Positions 34,580-47,537 of a stretch of DNA of 64,000 bases are shown one piece after another. The DNA is from Sabellastarte sp. h YS-2021. Taxonomy: Eukaryota > Annelida > Polychaeta > Sabellida > Sabellidae. The notes below the pieces were generated by a model. It saw only the letters and a program-made list of their open reading frames with translations. It searched no databases and was not told the DNA's origin. Within the stretch, counting starts at the first letter, position 1. Each line of letters starts with the position of its first letter. The position numbers and the translations under genes are program-made. The stretch covers positions 9,179,962-9,243,961 of the forward strand of contig OZ024933.1 of assembly GCA_964017235.1 (NCBI GenBank), written 5' to 3'.

Positions 34580-34858
34580 TACTTTTTCGATCAGTTTGGA
34601 TAAAAACTAAGGTTGGATACCGATCTACAATTTTTTGGAAGATTTCTAAGTTAGGTTTCTTGAGAGCGGGGTGACATATGCTGTTTTGAAACAGTTTGGG
34701 AAACTCCCTGCTTTGAGTGAATAGTTTATAATATTGGTGACTGGAGTGACCAAAATGTCTGCACACTCTTTGACTAGTGCGGTAGGTATTGGGTCCAGGT
34801 CACATGATTTGGTGTTGGATGACCTTAGGATTTTGAGGATGATGTCACAATATGGTAT

Positions 34859-36255
34859 ACTTTATCTTACACATTGAGATTTTACCCATGGCATTTGATG
34901 TTCAACTTAATTAAGTTGCTAAAATATTTGTGAGATTTTAATGAATATTAAATTTAAAATTTTAAATGCTGTAATTAATGGTAGTTCATAGTTTATGACA
35001 TATTGTGTGTTTTATACATTGCACTAAATTCTAATGGGTTAGTTTTGGTTGAAGAAAAGTAATGAAAATCTTATATTTAAAACATCTGAGAGTATCTAAA
35101 GTGTACCTATAAACTAAAATTCAGAACAGGCTAGTGGACAAAATGCCAATGGAAATTATAACGGCATATAAAATGCTGATCTGTTTTGGGGCAGGCTGGA
35201 TAGAATCCTGGTCTTTTAATTAAAAAATTGGGAAGAGTATTAGGCTAAAATGACGCTTTAATTCAAGTGACTAAAGTTTCATAAGTGTATTACTGTAGTG
35301 AACATGTCTTTGTGTTGACTTCAACCATAATAGTGAAAATAGATTTGTCTTTGTATTAAGATGTTGTTTCTGTGTCCTATTTACTTCTGCCAAGGAGAAT
35401 ATGTTTGTGGCAAAATGTGTCAAAATGTGTTCTTTTGCAAAAAAGTTTATTAGCAAAATAACTTGACATGCTATGAACAGATTTTGATGAAACGTTCATA
35501 TGTAGTATTGCCTAAAATTTAAATGAGAAATGTATATGTATTCAATTTATTGTGTCAAAGTTGCATCATTGACATTAGAAGAAATAAATGCTGCTTACCC
35601 CATGTACTGAATGACTGTATTTTAAGTTTTAATATTTTTTTTTGCTGGGGCCATGCATTTAGTTTTTAGCCATGGCATTATATTGCCATATGATCCACAT
35701 ATTTATGTGCAGAGTGTTGCCTTTATATCCAGATTTGTTGGTGCTTACCCAGATTTTTTACGAAATAAAAATAGAAAATTAATATAATAAAGGCAGTAGG
35801 ATATGGTTCTGGCAAGAAACTTCTATTTAATTGATTCTCAACTTATTGTCAAGAGTTTATGGTCACCATAAAGCAAATGTTTAAAAAATTATAAACCTCA
35901 GACTAAAGTGCCAATCCTGCATTGTGACATCACTAGCATGCATGACGTCAGAGGCCTTTGAAGTTCCACAAGAGCCAACTCTCAAGAGCGCATGACCACC
36001 CCCACCCCCGCTCTTCCTGAAACCAAGTAAAATACTTTAATTTTCAGCTATGCACACACACATAAAATAGGTAATGGTTAGTAGGAAAAGGTATTGTTTC
36101 CTGTTTTTCTTTGTTGAGGTATTATAATTATCCTATCACATGGAGGTAACTAAAAATGACAGTTTTCCTTTAGTCTATATACTGAAGGATGATATGACAA
36201 TTAAATTAACAGTTGATCCCCACCCCATGATTTAGTTCAATTGTTTTTCACTTTA
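34859..36255. other. noncoding stretch with MITE remnant
   Basis: A decayed copy of the CCTCCGCC-type MITE lies at about 35385-35530 (CTTCTGCCAAGGAGAATATG, GATTTTGATGAAACGTTCA). Nothing else recognised. Confidence 0.45.
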
Positions 36256-37330
36256 TCAGTTGCTACTTTCAATGCAATAAATTTGTATGTTAGTTGTTAT
36301 AAAAGTTAGAATAGATAAACAGTAAATGACTGTGTCCCTACTTCTAACTAATGAAGGCATAAGTATTACACAGGTGGACCATACTTTTCTAGGGAACGTA
36401 CATTCAATTCTCATGTATATGGTATAAAATTTTGAAGACTCTATTCTCATTAAAGACTCTTTTTTCAATGTTGAATTGTTCCCATCCAGTTGACACATAT
36501 AATTCCACTGAAAAATGGTATCTGTATTTTGGTTCTTCTCAACCCACGTCAGCTTTGTATGCAAACACAAGGGCATTTCGGCATAACCCAAGAAAAACCT
36601 AATTACCCTGTTATGAATTTTCTCATTATTGTAATTGATAAATAACCAAATATTGGAACAATAATCTAGTATTGGCTAAATACACATTTTGTACATTTTT
36701 GGAAATGTAATATAGTTCAGGTCTTCATATGTTCTAAATTTCCCAATTACTTTAAAAAGGTTTCTCCACATATCAAATTAGCAAGTGTTTCAGAGCATTC
36801 ATTAAAGTTTAGGCATTCATCCTAGAATTATGTCCAGGTACTTTAATATTTAATTCAATTCCATTAACTTTAAAACATAACATTTGTCTTCATAAAATGC
36901 AGAAGGCCACATCCACCATTATTCACAGAAACTATCTATTAGTTACACCAGATTGTAAAATAGTTTAACATTTTTTTGTAATTATTCCTGTGAGTCACAC
37001 AATAGGATCATGACATCTGCATAAAATAGTATGCACAAATGACTATCATCAAAATTGAGTCATAGATGTAATTTATTAAACTCAATTGCCAAGTCATTCC
37101 CACTAAAATCAAACAATAGGGAGATAGGTTGCACTCTGCCTCAACAATTTCTACAAAACATTTTAATCCTTGTATTATTATAGGTATTGGTATACAGACA
37201 CTACATGGCCAACTGCATATTACGAATTATGTTATAGTTCAGGACTTTATAAGGAGTTTGACATAAATGTTAATTCTATCAAAAGCAATGAATGCCATAA
37301 AAAAGTACATTTGTCCTCATTTATTCTCAG
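36256..37330 (-). mobile_element. second non-LTR retrotransposon relic (L1/RTE-like RT)
   Basis: On the minus strand: FIAFDRIN near 37285 (first catalytic Asp block), ILFYADVMILLC near 37030 where YADD is expected, and CYVLKL. A 111-codon frame at 36256-36591 then starts in the GYAEMPLCLHTKL block after RRFFLG-type wording. The clade is not CR1; it looks closer to L1/RTE-type elements with an APLLAL-like C-terminal block. Dead by stops and a changed catalytic Asp. Confidence 0.55.
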
Positions 37331-37344
37331 TCTGGGGTAGTAAC

Positions 37345-38340
37345 ATGGAGGTGAGAATCTAATTTCTTTACCTGAGCATGAGATCCAAATATGATGAACT
37401 CTGTTTTTCAGGGTTTTAATTTAAGCAAAATTTAACGACATCCATTCCTGAACGTCCTGAAGACAAGAATTCAATTTATCAAAGGTAGAGGGGGGCCAGG
37501 GTGGCAGAGTGGTAACACTCTTGCCTCCCACCTCTGAGGCTGGGAATCTATCCCCGTACCGGCTCAAGTGGAAAAGCTGGTAGTTGCTTGCCGTTGGTCA
37601 GCAGTTTACAGTACATAACCATAGCGAACTCTATGTACTGGTTTCCTCTGCCCTTCCAACTACCCGTCGTGATATGACCTGTACAGTGTTGAAAGCGACA
37701 TTAAACCCCAAATAAAATAAACAAATCAAAGGTAGAGGTGGCATTTTTGTGGGACAAATGAACAATAAGTGAGTGTCATCACCATAAAAATTGAATTTGA
37801 TTTTTGAGTGCCTTTAAATAACCTTACTCAATGGAGTGGTGTATAGGACAGAGATGGCCGAGGACAGAGCCTTGCAATTCTGCCAGGGCTGACACAATTT
37901 TAATTACTTGGAATAGGTGGTTCAGACAGGAGGAGAATCATATTAGGGCCATGATGCACACACCAACCATGACATAAGACATTTTAGAAGAGTATCATGG
38001 TCAATTGTATTGAAGGTAGCCAACAGATTAAGGTAAGACAAGTGCCATAGGCTTGCCATACGATAGCAAGATATGGATCTTCTTTATATTATGCAGTAGA
38101 GCAGTTTCTGTGGAGTTACCAGTTTTATATGCTTATTGATTATGATTGTCTAGACAGTTACAATTGATGTGCTGCATAAGCTGTTTAAAAACCACCCGCT
38201 CAACCAGTTTTGATTTACAACACAGTCTTGATACCAGATGATAGTTCTGTAAGTTGTCATTAGGGAGTTGTGCTTTGTTAATGATGTGGGTGACAACTGC
38301 CTTCGTGAACTCTTGTGGAAAAACAGGATTGACCAAGACA
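37345..38340 (-). mobile_element. CR1-like LINE relic split by a SINE
   Basis: On the minus strand: EFTKAVVTHIINKAQLPNDN (about 38280), SKLVERVV, further RT blocks, a catalytic block decayed at about 37765, then KLNSCLQDVQEWM at about 37440. A plus-strand SINE (37492-37724) with target duplications interrupts it. The N-terminal side ends at 38340, against another LINE copy. Confidence 0.7.
37492..37724 (+). mobile_element. full-length tRNA-derived SINE with TSD
   Basis: The best plus-strand copy. It has an A box at GGTGGCAGAGTGGTAACAC and a B box-like GGGAATCTATCCC. The body has ATGTACTGGTTTCCTC and CCCGTCGTGATATGACC, and the tail is AGCGACATTAAACCCCAAAT plus AAAATAA. The flanks ATCAAAGGTAGAGG at 37478-37491 and 37725-37738 are target duplications inside the LINE relic. 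Confidence 0.9.
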
Positions 38341-38342
38341 AA

Positions 38343-39480
38343 TTGATGCTAAGGTGGGTACGCTTAGGGGTATAGGTAGGTTTTAAGCTTCTTCCTGAAG
38401 GAGGTCAGGGAGGAAGAGGCACTAATTTCATCTGTAATAGCTTTCCACACAATGGGAGCATCAAAAGCAAAACTATTCCAAATTGCTTGACAGAATTATG
38501 AAGAGAAGGGTAAAACTTTGGAATGACAAGGAAATTGCCACCACTTTGACTGCGCCTGGTACTATAAGAACTGCTGTAATAAGAAAAATCTCGAGCCAAA
38601 TAGCTGGGAAAACCTGTGTGAAGATACCTAAAACAAGTGTGGCTGTCGTAAGCACAGGAAGCTACAGGAAGCAAGTGCAATTTCTTTAGCACAGGAGTTA
38701 TACTGGTGTATCAACTGGTGTTTGATACAATTCTTGATGCACTGTAATTTGCAGAAATTGAACTTGGAGAGTCTCCTGAAAAGTTAGTTGCAGTAATCCA
38801 ACCGACTACTAACAGGAGCATTAGCCACAAGCACAGAAACATCATGAGTAAGAAACCGCCTGACATGTCTGAAATCACAGAGTTCAACAAAACTACTTTT
38901 GCAAACATTCTGAGCTTGCTTGGACAAGGAAAAATCTGATCGAACCACACCCCTGCATTTTATACTGAATCAACAGGGCAGAGTAGATTACCCAAGATAT
39001 CAATTGGAAAACATGCTTTCAACTTGTCCCTCTGTCTCAAGTATGATAAATTCGGTCTTGTCAGGATTCAATTTGAGCTTACTAGTTGACATCCACTCTC
39101 TAACATCGTCTAGACACCGGTTCAACTTTTCAAAGGCAGTAGATGCATTCCTCTGGGATAAATGTATATAAACTTGGCTGTTATCAGCATAGAAATGAGA
39201 CTTTATTCCTTTATGTTAACTGATAATCAAACTGAGGAGGGTACAATGAGAACAACAAAGGGCCCGGGACAGAACCTTGGGTGACGCCAAATAGGAGTTT
39301 ACAAACATCTGACAAAGTAGAACCAATTGTTATTGACTGATAACGATTTGTTAGGTAGGATGTGAACCATTTCAGAAAGAGCCACTGACTACAAACCAAA
39401 TTCGGAGGCAACAGAGAAGAGTGGAATGATCTATGGTATTAAAGGCAGCAGACAAGTCGAACAATAACATGTGATGGGGA
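38343..39480 (-). mobile_element. CR1-like LINE relic, 5' truncated
   Basis: On the minus strand: WFTSYLTNRYQSITIG and FGVTQGSVPGPLLFSLY (about 39211-39411), then the YADD-like region near 39180. KLKLNPDKTEFI-type wording follows on the strand opposite the 39060 text, then the C-terminal LHLLPVASCAYD block at 38680. It abuts the previous relic, so it may have inserted into it. Confidence 0.65.
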
Positions 39481-39763
39481 AGAAGGGTTGGTTGAGAGTT
39501 ATATGGTACATGTAGGTGGGAAGAAAATCTTACTTAGTATGGAGTAACCTGGAAGTTTCTGAAATTAGATTTTACAATTTGTAATAATGAAGTAACTTAT
39601 TAAGCAATATTACTTCACGCTTATATAAAAGATCTAGATTACTCGATGTATTAACATTTTTACCATGTCTATGAAGTTATCAATATTATGTGTGTCTAGC
39701 ATTTTATATATATATTTCACTGTTATTAATAAAGTCTCCAAAATTTTCACAATATAAATTATT

Positions 39764-40138
39764 ACCTCCGCCAAAGAGGTTACGTTTTTACCTGGGTTTG
39801 TCTGTCCGTCTGTCTGTCCATCTGTTTGTTTGTTTGTGAACAAGTTAACTCCAAAATTTATAGACGTATTTTGATGAAATTTTCAGGATATGTCTGAAAA
39901 GGAAGAAATGATTAAGATTTTGGGAGTGATCCGGATCACTATCTGGATCTTCTGGATCTATGAAAGGTAATTTTTAAAGACAGTTAACTCAAAAAGAGAT
40001 GTGTTTTGATGAAATTTTCAGGAAATGGCTTAAATGGGAAAAGAAGCAAGTGATTAGATTTGGGGAGTGATCTAGATCACTGTGTGGATCATCTGGATCC
40101 ACACTTGGTGGAGGTCTACACTCCCCGAGTGCTCTTGT
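39764..40138. mobile_element. CCTCCGCC-type MITE
   Basis: Starts ACCTCCGCCAAAGAGGTTACG and ends ACACTTGGTGGAGGTCTACACTCCCCGAGTG, so the two ends carry inverted CCTCCGCCAA/TTGGTGGAGG. The inner part has two related halves (TTTTGATGAAATTTTCAGGA twice, GTGATCCGGATCACT and GTGATCTAGATCACT) and a GTCTGTCTGTC run. The type is widespread in invertebrates; noncoding. Decayed relatives lie at 14310 and 35385. Confidence 0.75.
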
Positions 40139-43060
40139 TTACATTATTCGAAACATGTCTTTCTGCTAAAGTATCAATACATTTTATTAAATCATTTTCA
40201 GTTTCAATTCTGGAGTCTAGGCCTCTACAAATGATAATACAGTCTATATGAGAATACATTAACATTAATATTAAGTGACTGTAAACGTTATTTGTATCTG
40301 CATAAAGTCAATCAGCCGGTGGTAGATAGGCAGTATTTACAAGAAAAAATACTGATAATTAAGACAATTATCTACAACATGAATATGATAATTACAAAAT
40401 AATTCATTTAAGCAAGGACACCAACATCACCAGAGCCTTTCCATACAGTAAATGGGATTTTAATTTTCTTGTGACCATACCAAGTATACTGGTCATGTGA
40501 TATTTTGTAATTCTGCCTAAGGTGACTTTTCTGAGATACATATAATATCAAAATTAAGATTATGCAGTATTGCATCCCTAATGACATTATTAATTATAAT
40601 CCAGACATATCTATTCCAACTGCCGATATTTAAGGATTGGGTATTGCATTACTTTAGTTGTGTCTAGCTATAATTGTCAACATTAATTTATGCTGTACGT
40701 CTGGCTGTAACTTGTATTTAATCTAAGTAAGGGGTAAGCTTGAGTTTCATGGTGTGGTCCATTAACTGAAAAGTGACAATTCTTTGCTTCAATAAGATTT
40801 CGGAAATCATGCTGATCAGGTGTCTCTGGTCAGATACAACTTGATGACACATGGGAAACCATGTGACAATTTACGCACCACCATTTCTTGCTTATCCAAT
40901 GGGTATTACTAAAATCATACTATTTTGTGTTAGCTCTGCGTGCCTGTGTGGGCTGTTAGACATAGATTGACTGATCAGGACAGCAACACCTGGTGATAAG
41001 GTGTTACTCATGCTACTGCAAATTTTAGGGTGCTAATGGACTACTCTCACCTTTCTTTGTTCCAAGAGGAGTTTGTAGTTGTGTAGATAATTGTGTTATT
41101 TAAGTATTCTGTGGAGAAAAATTGTTAGACAATATCATTGGTTTGTGTTGCAGATCATTATATCATTATTATCAACCATAAATGTGAAGCCTTTACAGAA
41201 AATGTTGTTCTTTAAATGGAGGCTCTGTCAAATAGATATGTAAAGTAATCCCCATGTTCTCATATTGTGAGATGACATTTTGATATTATTTAGCAAAGTG
41301 GAAAAATTCAAGTTTGTGTCTGACTTTCTAATCGCCGCTGAGGTTTGTCAGAGTTTAACTTAAGCTAGGCAAGCTGTGACAGCTATGCCTCGACAAGTGG
41401 TAGTGCATTGAGCAAGACATACCTTTGTGATATGCAGGGATATGATAGGTGACATGAAACTGGGGAACGACAAAGCAGAAAGAAGTATCATAATCGAAGT
41501 TTGAGTTGCACCATATTGCAAAAGTTTTGGCTGGGATGAATAGTTAGATGTTTTGCTTTATGTTTCCTATTTGATATTTGAAAATTTGACCTGATATTAA
41601 AGTATTATGTCAAGAGAACTTAAAAAATATCTCTTATGAACCACTACAGTTTCTTTGGGTCATCCTTTTTTTTCTATAAAATTGCTATAAAACTGACCAT
41701 TTCCTTTTGCAAGTTGTAAATTATAGTGGATAACTCTCACTTTTCATGTTCAGCATGATTAGCCAAATAGCTTACTGACGTTAATGAAATATTGATGAGT
41801 TAATGTATTGAGTTTATGTATTTGTTAATTACCCAATTTGAGTATAAGTATTGTTATAAAAACATTTTCTTAAAACATCAATTATAAAAAAAACGTCCAT
41901 TTCCTTAGGTCTGAGGTCTTTTGACAAAAGTAAATGTATTTTAGAATAAAGAATTCTCGCTATGAACAATGTCAGTTTAAAATAACATTAAATGTAGACA
42001 TTAGAAATTGTGTTTTCTGTGACAGTTTTTAAAAGAAATTTTAAACCACCTATATCTTAAAATGATTGGAGGGAAATACAACAAAAAATCTAAACTTATT
42101 GGCTGGTAATTACATTGTAAAACAGACAAATCAGTGAAATTAATATCATTTCTATAAAAAAAACTTTTCTGCCTCTCTTATGGCAAGGAAGGAAACAACA
42201 TAATATGAAAGTTGGGGCAATTTAAACCTTAGTGGAGTTTATTTTGTCAAGAAAGTATAAGTATCTGTAGAACTGCACTTTGCACCACCAGTTTCTCATT
42301 AGATAACCTAAAGACTATTACCTATGGTGGCAGACAACAAAAATGCTGAAATGCTTTTACAGGTTAGTCCACAATAATGGTTATACTTGTGTTGGACCAT
42401 ATTTTATGTTACAAATATATGTTTAAGGGGCAGCTGATGTTCAATAAAGAATAAATGCTAATAAATGTAATATATACTGGTAATGAATCACATTTATACT
42501 GGTAGATGTGCCAAATGAGGAAATCTGCATATTTAAAAAAAATAATATTTAACTGTCATAATTAGACATGTATGTTAATACAAATGATTTGATAGCCAAA
42601 ATACTTCTGGTAAAATTTTGCGTGAAAGTATGTTGATAGTTGTTTAAACATCCTTGTTTATGGAAATAAATTTTGTATTCATACTGCATATTTTCCTATA
42701 ACAAATGCTTTGGATTATTATTTTGTTTTAGTGATGGTAAAGTACGCAGAGAGTAAATTGGTGCAAGATGAAGAAAAAATATGTTGGTGAGATATTATCT
42801 TTTAAATGTAAGATTAAAAATAAGATGGACCGTCACAGGTGTTTTTGCACTGTTGGTCAATATCACATTTAAAAATATAAGCTGATAACAATTTATGCAG
42901 AGAAGTACTTATTGAATGTCATCCATAATTGCTTGTGCATTGCTTGAACACTCAGTTTAAAGTGGTTTTACACATGAGGTAAGCTTGTAAGTAATGCATA
43001 ATATTTCATACTCAAGGCTAAATCCAACTGTTAAGGTGAAGACTTGCAAAATTTTCCAAC
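40139..43060. other. noncoding stretch upstream of gene B
   Basis: No supported exon or repeat. It presumably contains the gene B promoter, but no convincing core-promoter motif could be picked out. Confidence 0.4.
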
Positions 43061-43079
43061 ATGAAGAGGGTTTATTCTG
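43061..43079 (+). CDS. gene B, first coding exon (signal peptide start)
   Basis: ATG at 43061 in the context CCAACATGA, six codons (MKRVYS) and one base, then a GTATGT donor. Joined in phase to 43550 it opens a typical signal peptide. The start was chosen because no other upstream ATG joins in frame and a basic residue pair directly follows Met. The 5' UTR extent is unknown. Confidence 0.65.
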
Positions 43080-43549
43080 GTATGTATGTACAAATGATGC
43101 ATAGATAGTTACAGTGTTCATTCATTTTTGTTCTGCATTAAGTCTGCATTAAAAACTATTTTGTATTTAATTTTGTTTACTCTGCATTGTATGTAATACA
43201 TTACAACATCATTTAGTGTTTCGAGATTTATATGGTTTCTCTCTTTCCAGAGCAACATATACTTTTCAAAACTATCAGAAATATCTATGATTATAACTGA
43301 GCCACATGGAGACAAACTGGTTTTGTCATGAAAATTGTTTTTAAAATGTTATTGAAAGAAACATATTTGTAGATAATTAAAACTATTAATTTATAAATAT
43401 CACTTTTGTGGGTAATTAACAATTTTGTAAGGAGCATATTTGTAAACAATTAAAACTATAAATTTATAAATAAGATCACGTTAGTAGGTTATTAAGGACA
43501 AAAATAAACAGATATTGGTTTGACATATGATCACTTATTTATTTTGCAG

Positions 43550-43936
43550 TTACAGCTATGTGTATGGGTCTGTTATTACTGCAAACAACTTCAGCGGTGG
43601 AGCCCAAGGATGATAAAAACAACACAGTTTGCATAGATAATGAAACAGAATCTGTTAGTGTATCTTGTGGCAACGTTCCTGAGACAGCAACTGCAATAAA
43701 ATGGTTTATAAAAACATTCAATGGTTGGAAAAGGATAATGAGAGCCTCTCACAACGAAACTGGAGAATTTCAAAAGAGCTATTTCAAAGGCCACAATGAA
43801 GACAAGTATGACATAAGTGAATTTCAATATACTCACCTCGTGGTTAGAAATATAAATCTTTCAGATAATAACTACTTCAAATGTAGTACAACAGGCACAT
43901 CTTTATACACCTACACTACTTTACTCAAGGTTGTGG
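43550..43936 (+). CDS. gene B, V-set-like immunoglobulin domain exon
   Basis: The acceptor is TTATTTTGCAG and the donor GTAAGT; 387 bases, phase 1 at both ends. The exon completes a signal peptide (VTAMCMGLLLLQTTSA) and then encodes one Ig domain. The domain has Cys in SVSCG, Trp 12 residues later (IKWF), and the LSDNNYFKC block with the second Cys 72 residues after the first. A TLLKVVG G-strand ends it. That spacing fits V-set. An extra Cys lies before the domain core (TVCID), and four N-glycosylation sequons are present (NNT, two NET, NLS). The product is a secreted or membrane Ig protein, probably a receptor by comparison with gene A. The antisense frame at 43591 is a shadow. Confidence 0.8.
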
Positions 43937-45952
43937 GTAAGTACCACTTGGTTTCCTATTTATTTCGATCGGATTAAGGCTACATTTTAGATTTTATTAT
44001 ACTCACCCAAAGTGCTTATCAGCCAATCAGTGCGCTTTATTTGAGTGACATATTTCATAATGTGGCCTATTCTGAATCCAAAATATCACTCTGATGCATG
44101 CTTTGTCCAGACATGCTGAAAAGAAGATTCAAATATGAACAAATATGAATTACTTTAATGATTGAAAAATATTAATTTAAAATGAAATAAAAAAATAGAA
44201 GTTAACATTTTTAAGTTGTTGTATATAACAAGTATCATAGATTTTGTGTAGAAAAGTTTTATATTCATTACTACTTGTCAAAAGCCCAGTTTCGAGTCAG
44301 GTGTGTGGTTTGTACAAATGTAATCCAACATAAATGACACAGCAGTAACAAATTAACTTTAAGTTTATCATATACAACAGTTATTATAGTCACAAACTGT
44401 CTTCAGATAGGCACAAAATAAATGCATTCATTCATTTCCATCAACAGTATATAGATTTTGAATCAATTAATGAGGATTCCACGTAAGACATTTGCATTCT
44501 GTTTGACATTTCATATTTGCACAATGGTATAAATAGCCATGAAATACATTGGTCCTGATAATTAAGAGCCGTACAATATATTATTTCAGTATATACAGAA
44601 ACATTGAAAATATATTTTTGTATAAGAGGGCTGTTCCATTTCTGTTATATATCATATACCTTCATCACGATTCAAAAGTCTTGAGAATCTGGAAGTGAAA
44701 TTGTTTTTATCCTTTTCCTCGTAAATCTTAGCTGGAACCATCCTGAGCATCAAAAACCTCTGTAATCTCCAAGGTTCACGATAATTTCAAAGGGACTGAA
44801 ATTCTTGTAAACCTTTTCTTGATTCTTATCTGATCTTACACTTGTATACCTTTTCTTAAACCTAGAGTGTACCTATCATAGCTATTGTATGGGAATCTTT
44901 TGGTTGCACAGATTTATTTTTCTCGTAAACCTATTGGGAACCATGGAATTGTCTAGAAGTTGTAAACCTTTTACCTCCCTTGGCAACATTTGAAAAGATT
45001 TGAAGCTGGTCAAACAGGATTTACATAGGAGTAAAGAAAAGCCTATGCAATGGGTTTACAATCGTTTCCTCATGGTGTTGAAATTAAAATAATATCAAAA
45101 GTATGCAAATCTCCATATAAACACTTTTACATTACTTAATAGTCTGCAATACTTTGGATATCACTTAGTGACATTTCTCTTAGGTTTTTCAGTTCATTTT
45201 TATGGATGTTAAAGTTTTCAAAATGCCACAAAAGAAAAAGCAATAGACAGACAGACAAGTTTCAGAAGACCAGAGGATGAGATTCGTAGTGTAGTTTAGA
45301 CTCAGGAGGCTACTGGGTGAGGCTACACAGGAAACTACTTTCGAGTTTGCACAGGAGTGTACACAGGATACTTCAAATGATAGCAAGAGGGAGAGTCTGC
45401 TTTGATTAAACAGGGAGATGAGTAGAGGTTTGTTGAATTTTTTAAAGAGAATAAAAAGGGAGACGGAGGGAGGGATAATTTTTGCACTGAGAACCACATG
45501 GAGAAGGCTGGCAGAATTACACAGGTGCACCTCGTCTAACAGATAGGCAGATCTGGCTCAAGAATAACTTTCACTTTCTACACACCCATATCATGCACCT
45601 TTATTCCTAAAGAGTGTCTCCAAGTCAGCCCATGAAACTAGTGTCAAGGCCAATCAATGCTGGTCTGTCAGCAGAAGAGTCAGACAAACCTTCAATCGGA
45701 GTCCTGGATTTACCACAAAATTTACTCCTTTCTTAATTCCTTTTACTTTCATTGTCAAACGATAGGGGGGACTTCTGGTGGGGGATAATTTTCTAGGAAT
45801 TTTTCCCACTGGCGGGGAGGATTTTTGGTGGGTAGGAATTTACTAATTTCTGGTACCATGGAGTCAATTTCAGTTTGTAGTGAATGAGGATCGACTGATG
45901 AACAACTAAGACTGTCAGAGTGCTCCCCTCTCATCTGGGACACTTAATGGGG
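43937..45952. other. noncoding stretch, presumed gene B intron
   Basis: No further Ig or membrane exon was found. 44690-45000 contains several loosely repeated TTGTAAACCTTTTC-like words. The LINE insertion begins at about 45953. Confidence 0.4.
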
Positions 45953-46187
45953 ATGTAAGTAAGTAGGGAACACTTATATAGCGCCGAAATTGATGTAGAC
46001 ATCCTCTAAGACACTGATGTGCAAAAAGGGATAGTCCAGTTCCAGAAAGAGGTCTGTTTCCATATTATCGTCCGAAAGGGGAGATAGGCTATGGTGGAGG
46101 ATAAGCTAATCTGAAAAGGTATGTTTTCAACTGTTTTCTGAAACCAGAAATGTTTTCTATGGTTCTAATGGCTTGAGAAAGCTTGTT

Positions 46188-46619
46188 CTATTCTGTGGGA
46201 GCCCCTACTGTGAAACTGCGCAGCCATGAGAGTTTCTTTGGTCTAGATGAGGAAATTGATAGGCAATTGCCCCATGTGAGATCACTCTGCCTAATTAGAG
46301 AGGAAAGATATGGAGGTTGGCTGAAATGTATTTCTTTACAAGTAATGAGATTGTACTTGAACAATATACCGTAATGAATGGGGAGCCAGTGTAGTTTGTG
46401 AAGGAAAGGTGTGACATGACAATATTTATTTATTTGGAACTTTGTATGACATAAAGCATTTTGAACTCTCTGTAGTCTGGTAGTATATGCATTTTTAGTG
46501 TTGTAAAGCAGTGAGTGAGAGTAATCCAGGCGAGTGCTAACCAAGGCATTTACCACCTTTATAGCTGTTTCATGATTTAAGTATGCGGTTCCCGGAGTTG
46601 GTAGTAACTTATGCAACAT
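46188..46619 (-). pseudogene. CR1-like RT C-terminal fragment
   Basis: 143 codons covering the thumb/C-terminal blocks (VNALVSTRLDYSHSLLYN, LQRVQNALC, LHKLHWLPI). Separated from the RT core by frameshifts around 46620-46800. Confidence 0.7.
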
Positions 46620-46810
46620 AAATTAGCCACGTGTCTTTGAACTGAATTTTCAGCATCCAGGAAGACACCAAGGTTTTTGACCAATTCAGTTGGCCCCATG
46701 CTGTTGCCCAGCAAACTCATTAAGAAAGATGACTTCCGGGAGCTTCTAATTTGATCTCTTCAATCAGTATGAATTCTATCTTGTCAGGATTTAAGTTTAT
46801 TATTTCCCAT

Positions 46811-47215
46811 TCAAGCCTGGACTGCCTCAAGGCAATTTGTCAATTCAGTGATACTGGAATAGAAGTTTCTAGAGTCAAGTTCCAAGTAAATTTGTGTGTC
46901 ATCTGGATATAAGTGATGGGTCACATTGAATTTAGATATGACTGAACTGAGAGGGGTTGTACATAGGGTAAAAAGGAGTGGACCCATAACAGACCTCTGG
47001 GGAACCCAATAACAGAGTTGAAAAGCATCTGAAAGATGTCCATCTATTTTGACCTGCTGTTTCCTTGAAATGAGGTATGACTGAACCCACTTAAGCACTA
47101 CCCTATCAATGCCATACCAGTGCTGAAGGCAGTTGAATAGAATTGAGTGGTCTAGTGTATCAAAGGCTGCGGATAACTCCAAAAGAACTAGTCCAACAGC
47201 TGCACCTTTGTCCAT
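46811..47215 (-). pseudogene. CR1-like RT core fragment
   Basis: 134 codons with the first catalytic Asp block (LELSAAFDTLDHS) and a YPDDTQIY block in which the usual Ala is Pro. The PQG block reads PQRS. Both changes suggest an inactive enzyme even without the frameshifts. Confidence 0.75.
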
Positions 47216-47537
47216 TGAGTGGCAATGTGATTTTGTATTTTTAGCAATGCCATTTCAGTTGAGTGAAAAACTCTATATGTAGACTGATTTTCATTGGATA
47301 TACCCTCGCGAATAATGTGCTCATTTATCTGCCTAGTCACAGTTTCTCTATGAGTTTGGAGATGTAGCTGAGGTTGAACACTGGTCGATAGTTCTTAAGA
47401 ATATTTCTGTCAAGACCAGCTTTTTCAACAGGGGTGTAACATGTGCAGCCTTAAAACAGGATGGAAAACTACCCTCCTGTAGGAAGTAGTGCACAATCTT
47501 TGTAATAAGAGTCAAGAGTACACCAATACAGTCAAGG

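Larger units (their letters stand above)
33214..34858 (-). mobile_element. CR1-like LINE, 5' truncated
   Basis: The best-preserved LINE here. It begins in the EN-RT linker (CDLDPIPTALV at about 34810), keeps most of RT and ends with a 3' UTR containing the TATATAGCG word. On the minus strand it ends ATTCTATTCTATG, which matches the 3' octamer ATTCTRTG typical of CR1. Two open pieces are described separately; frameshifts occur near 34580-34680 and 34120-34235. Confidence 0.85.

Noticed and set aside
43591..43836. 81-codon minus-strand frame
   Set aside because: Antisense shadow of the Ig exon, which has consistent splice sites and domain residues on the plus strand.
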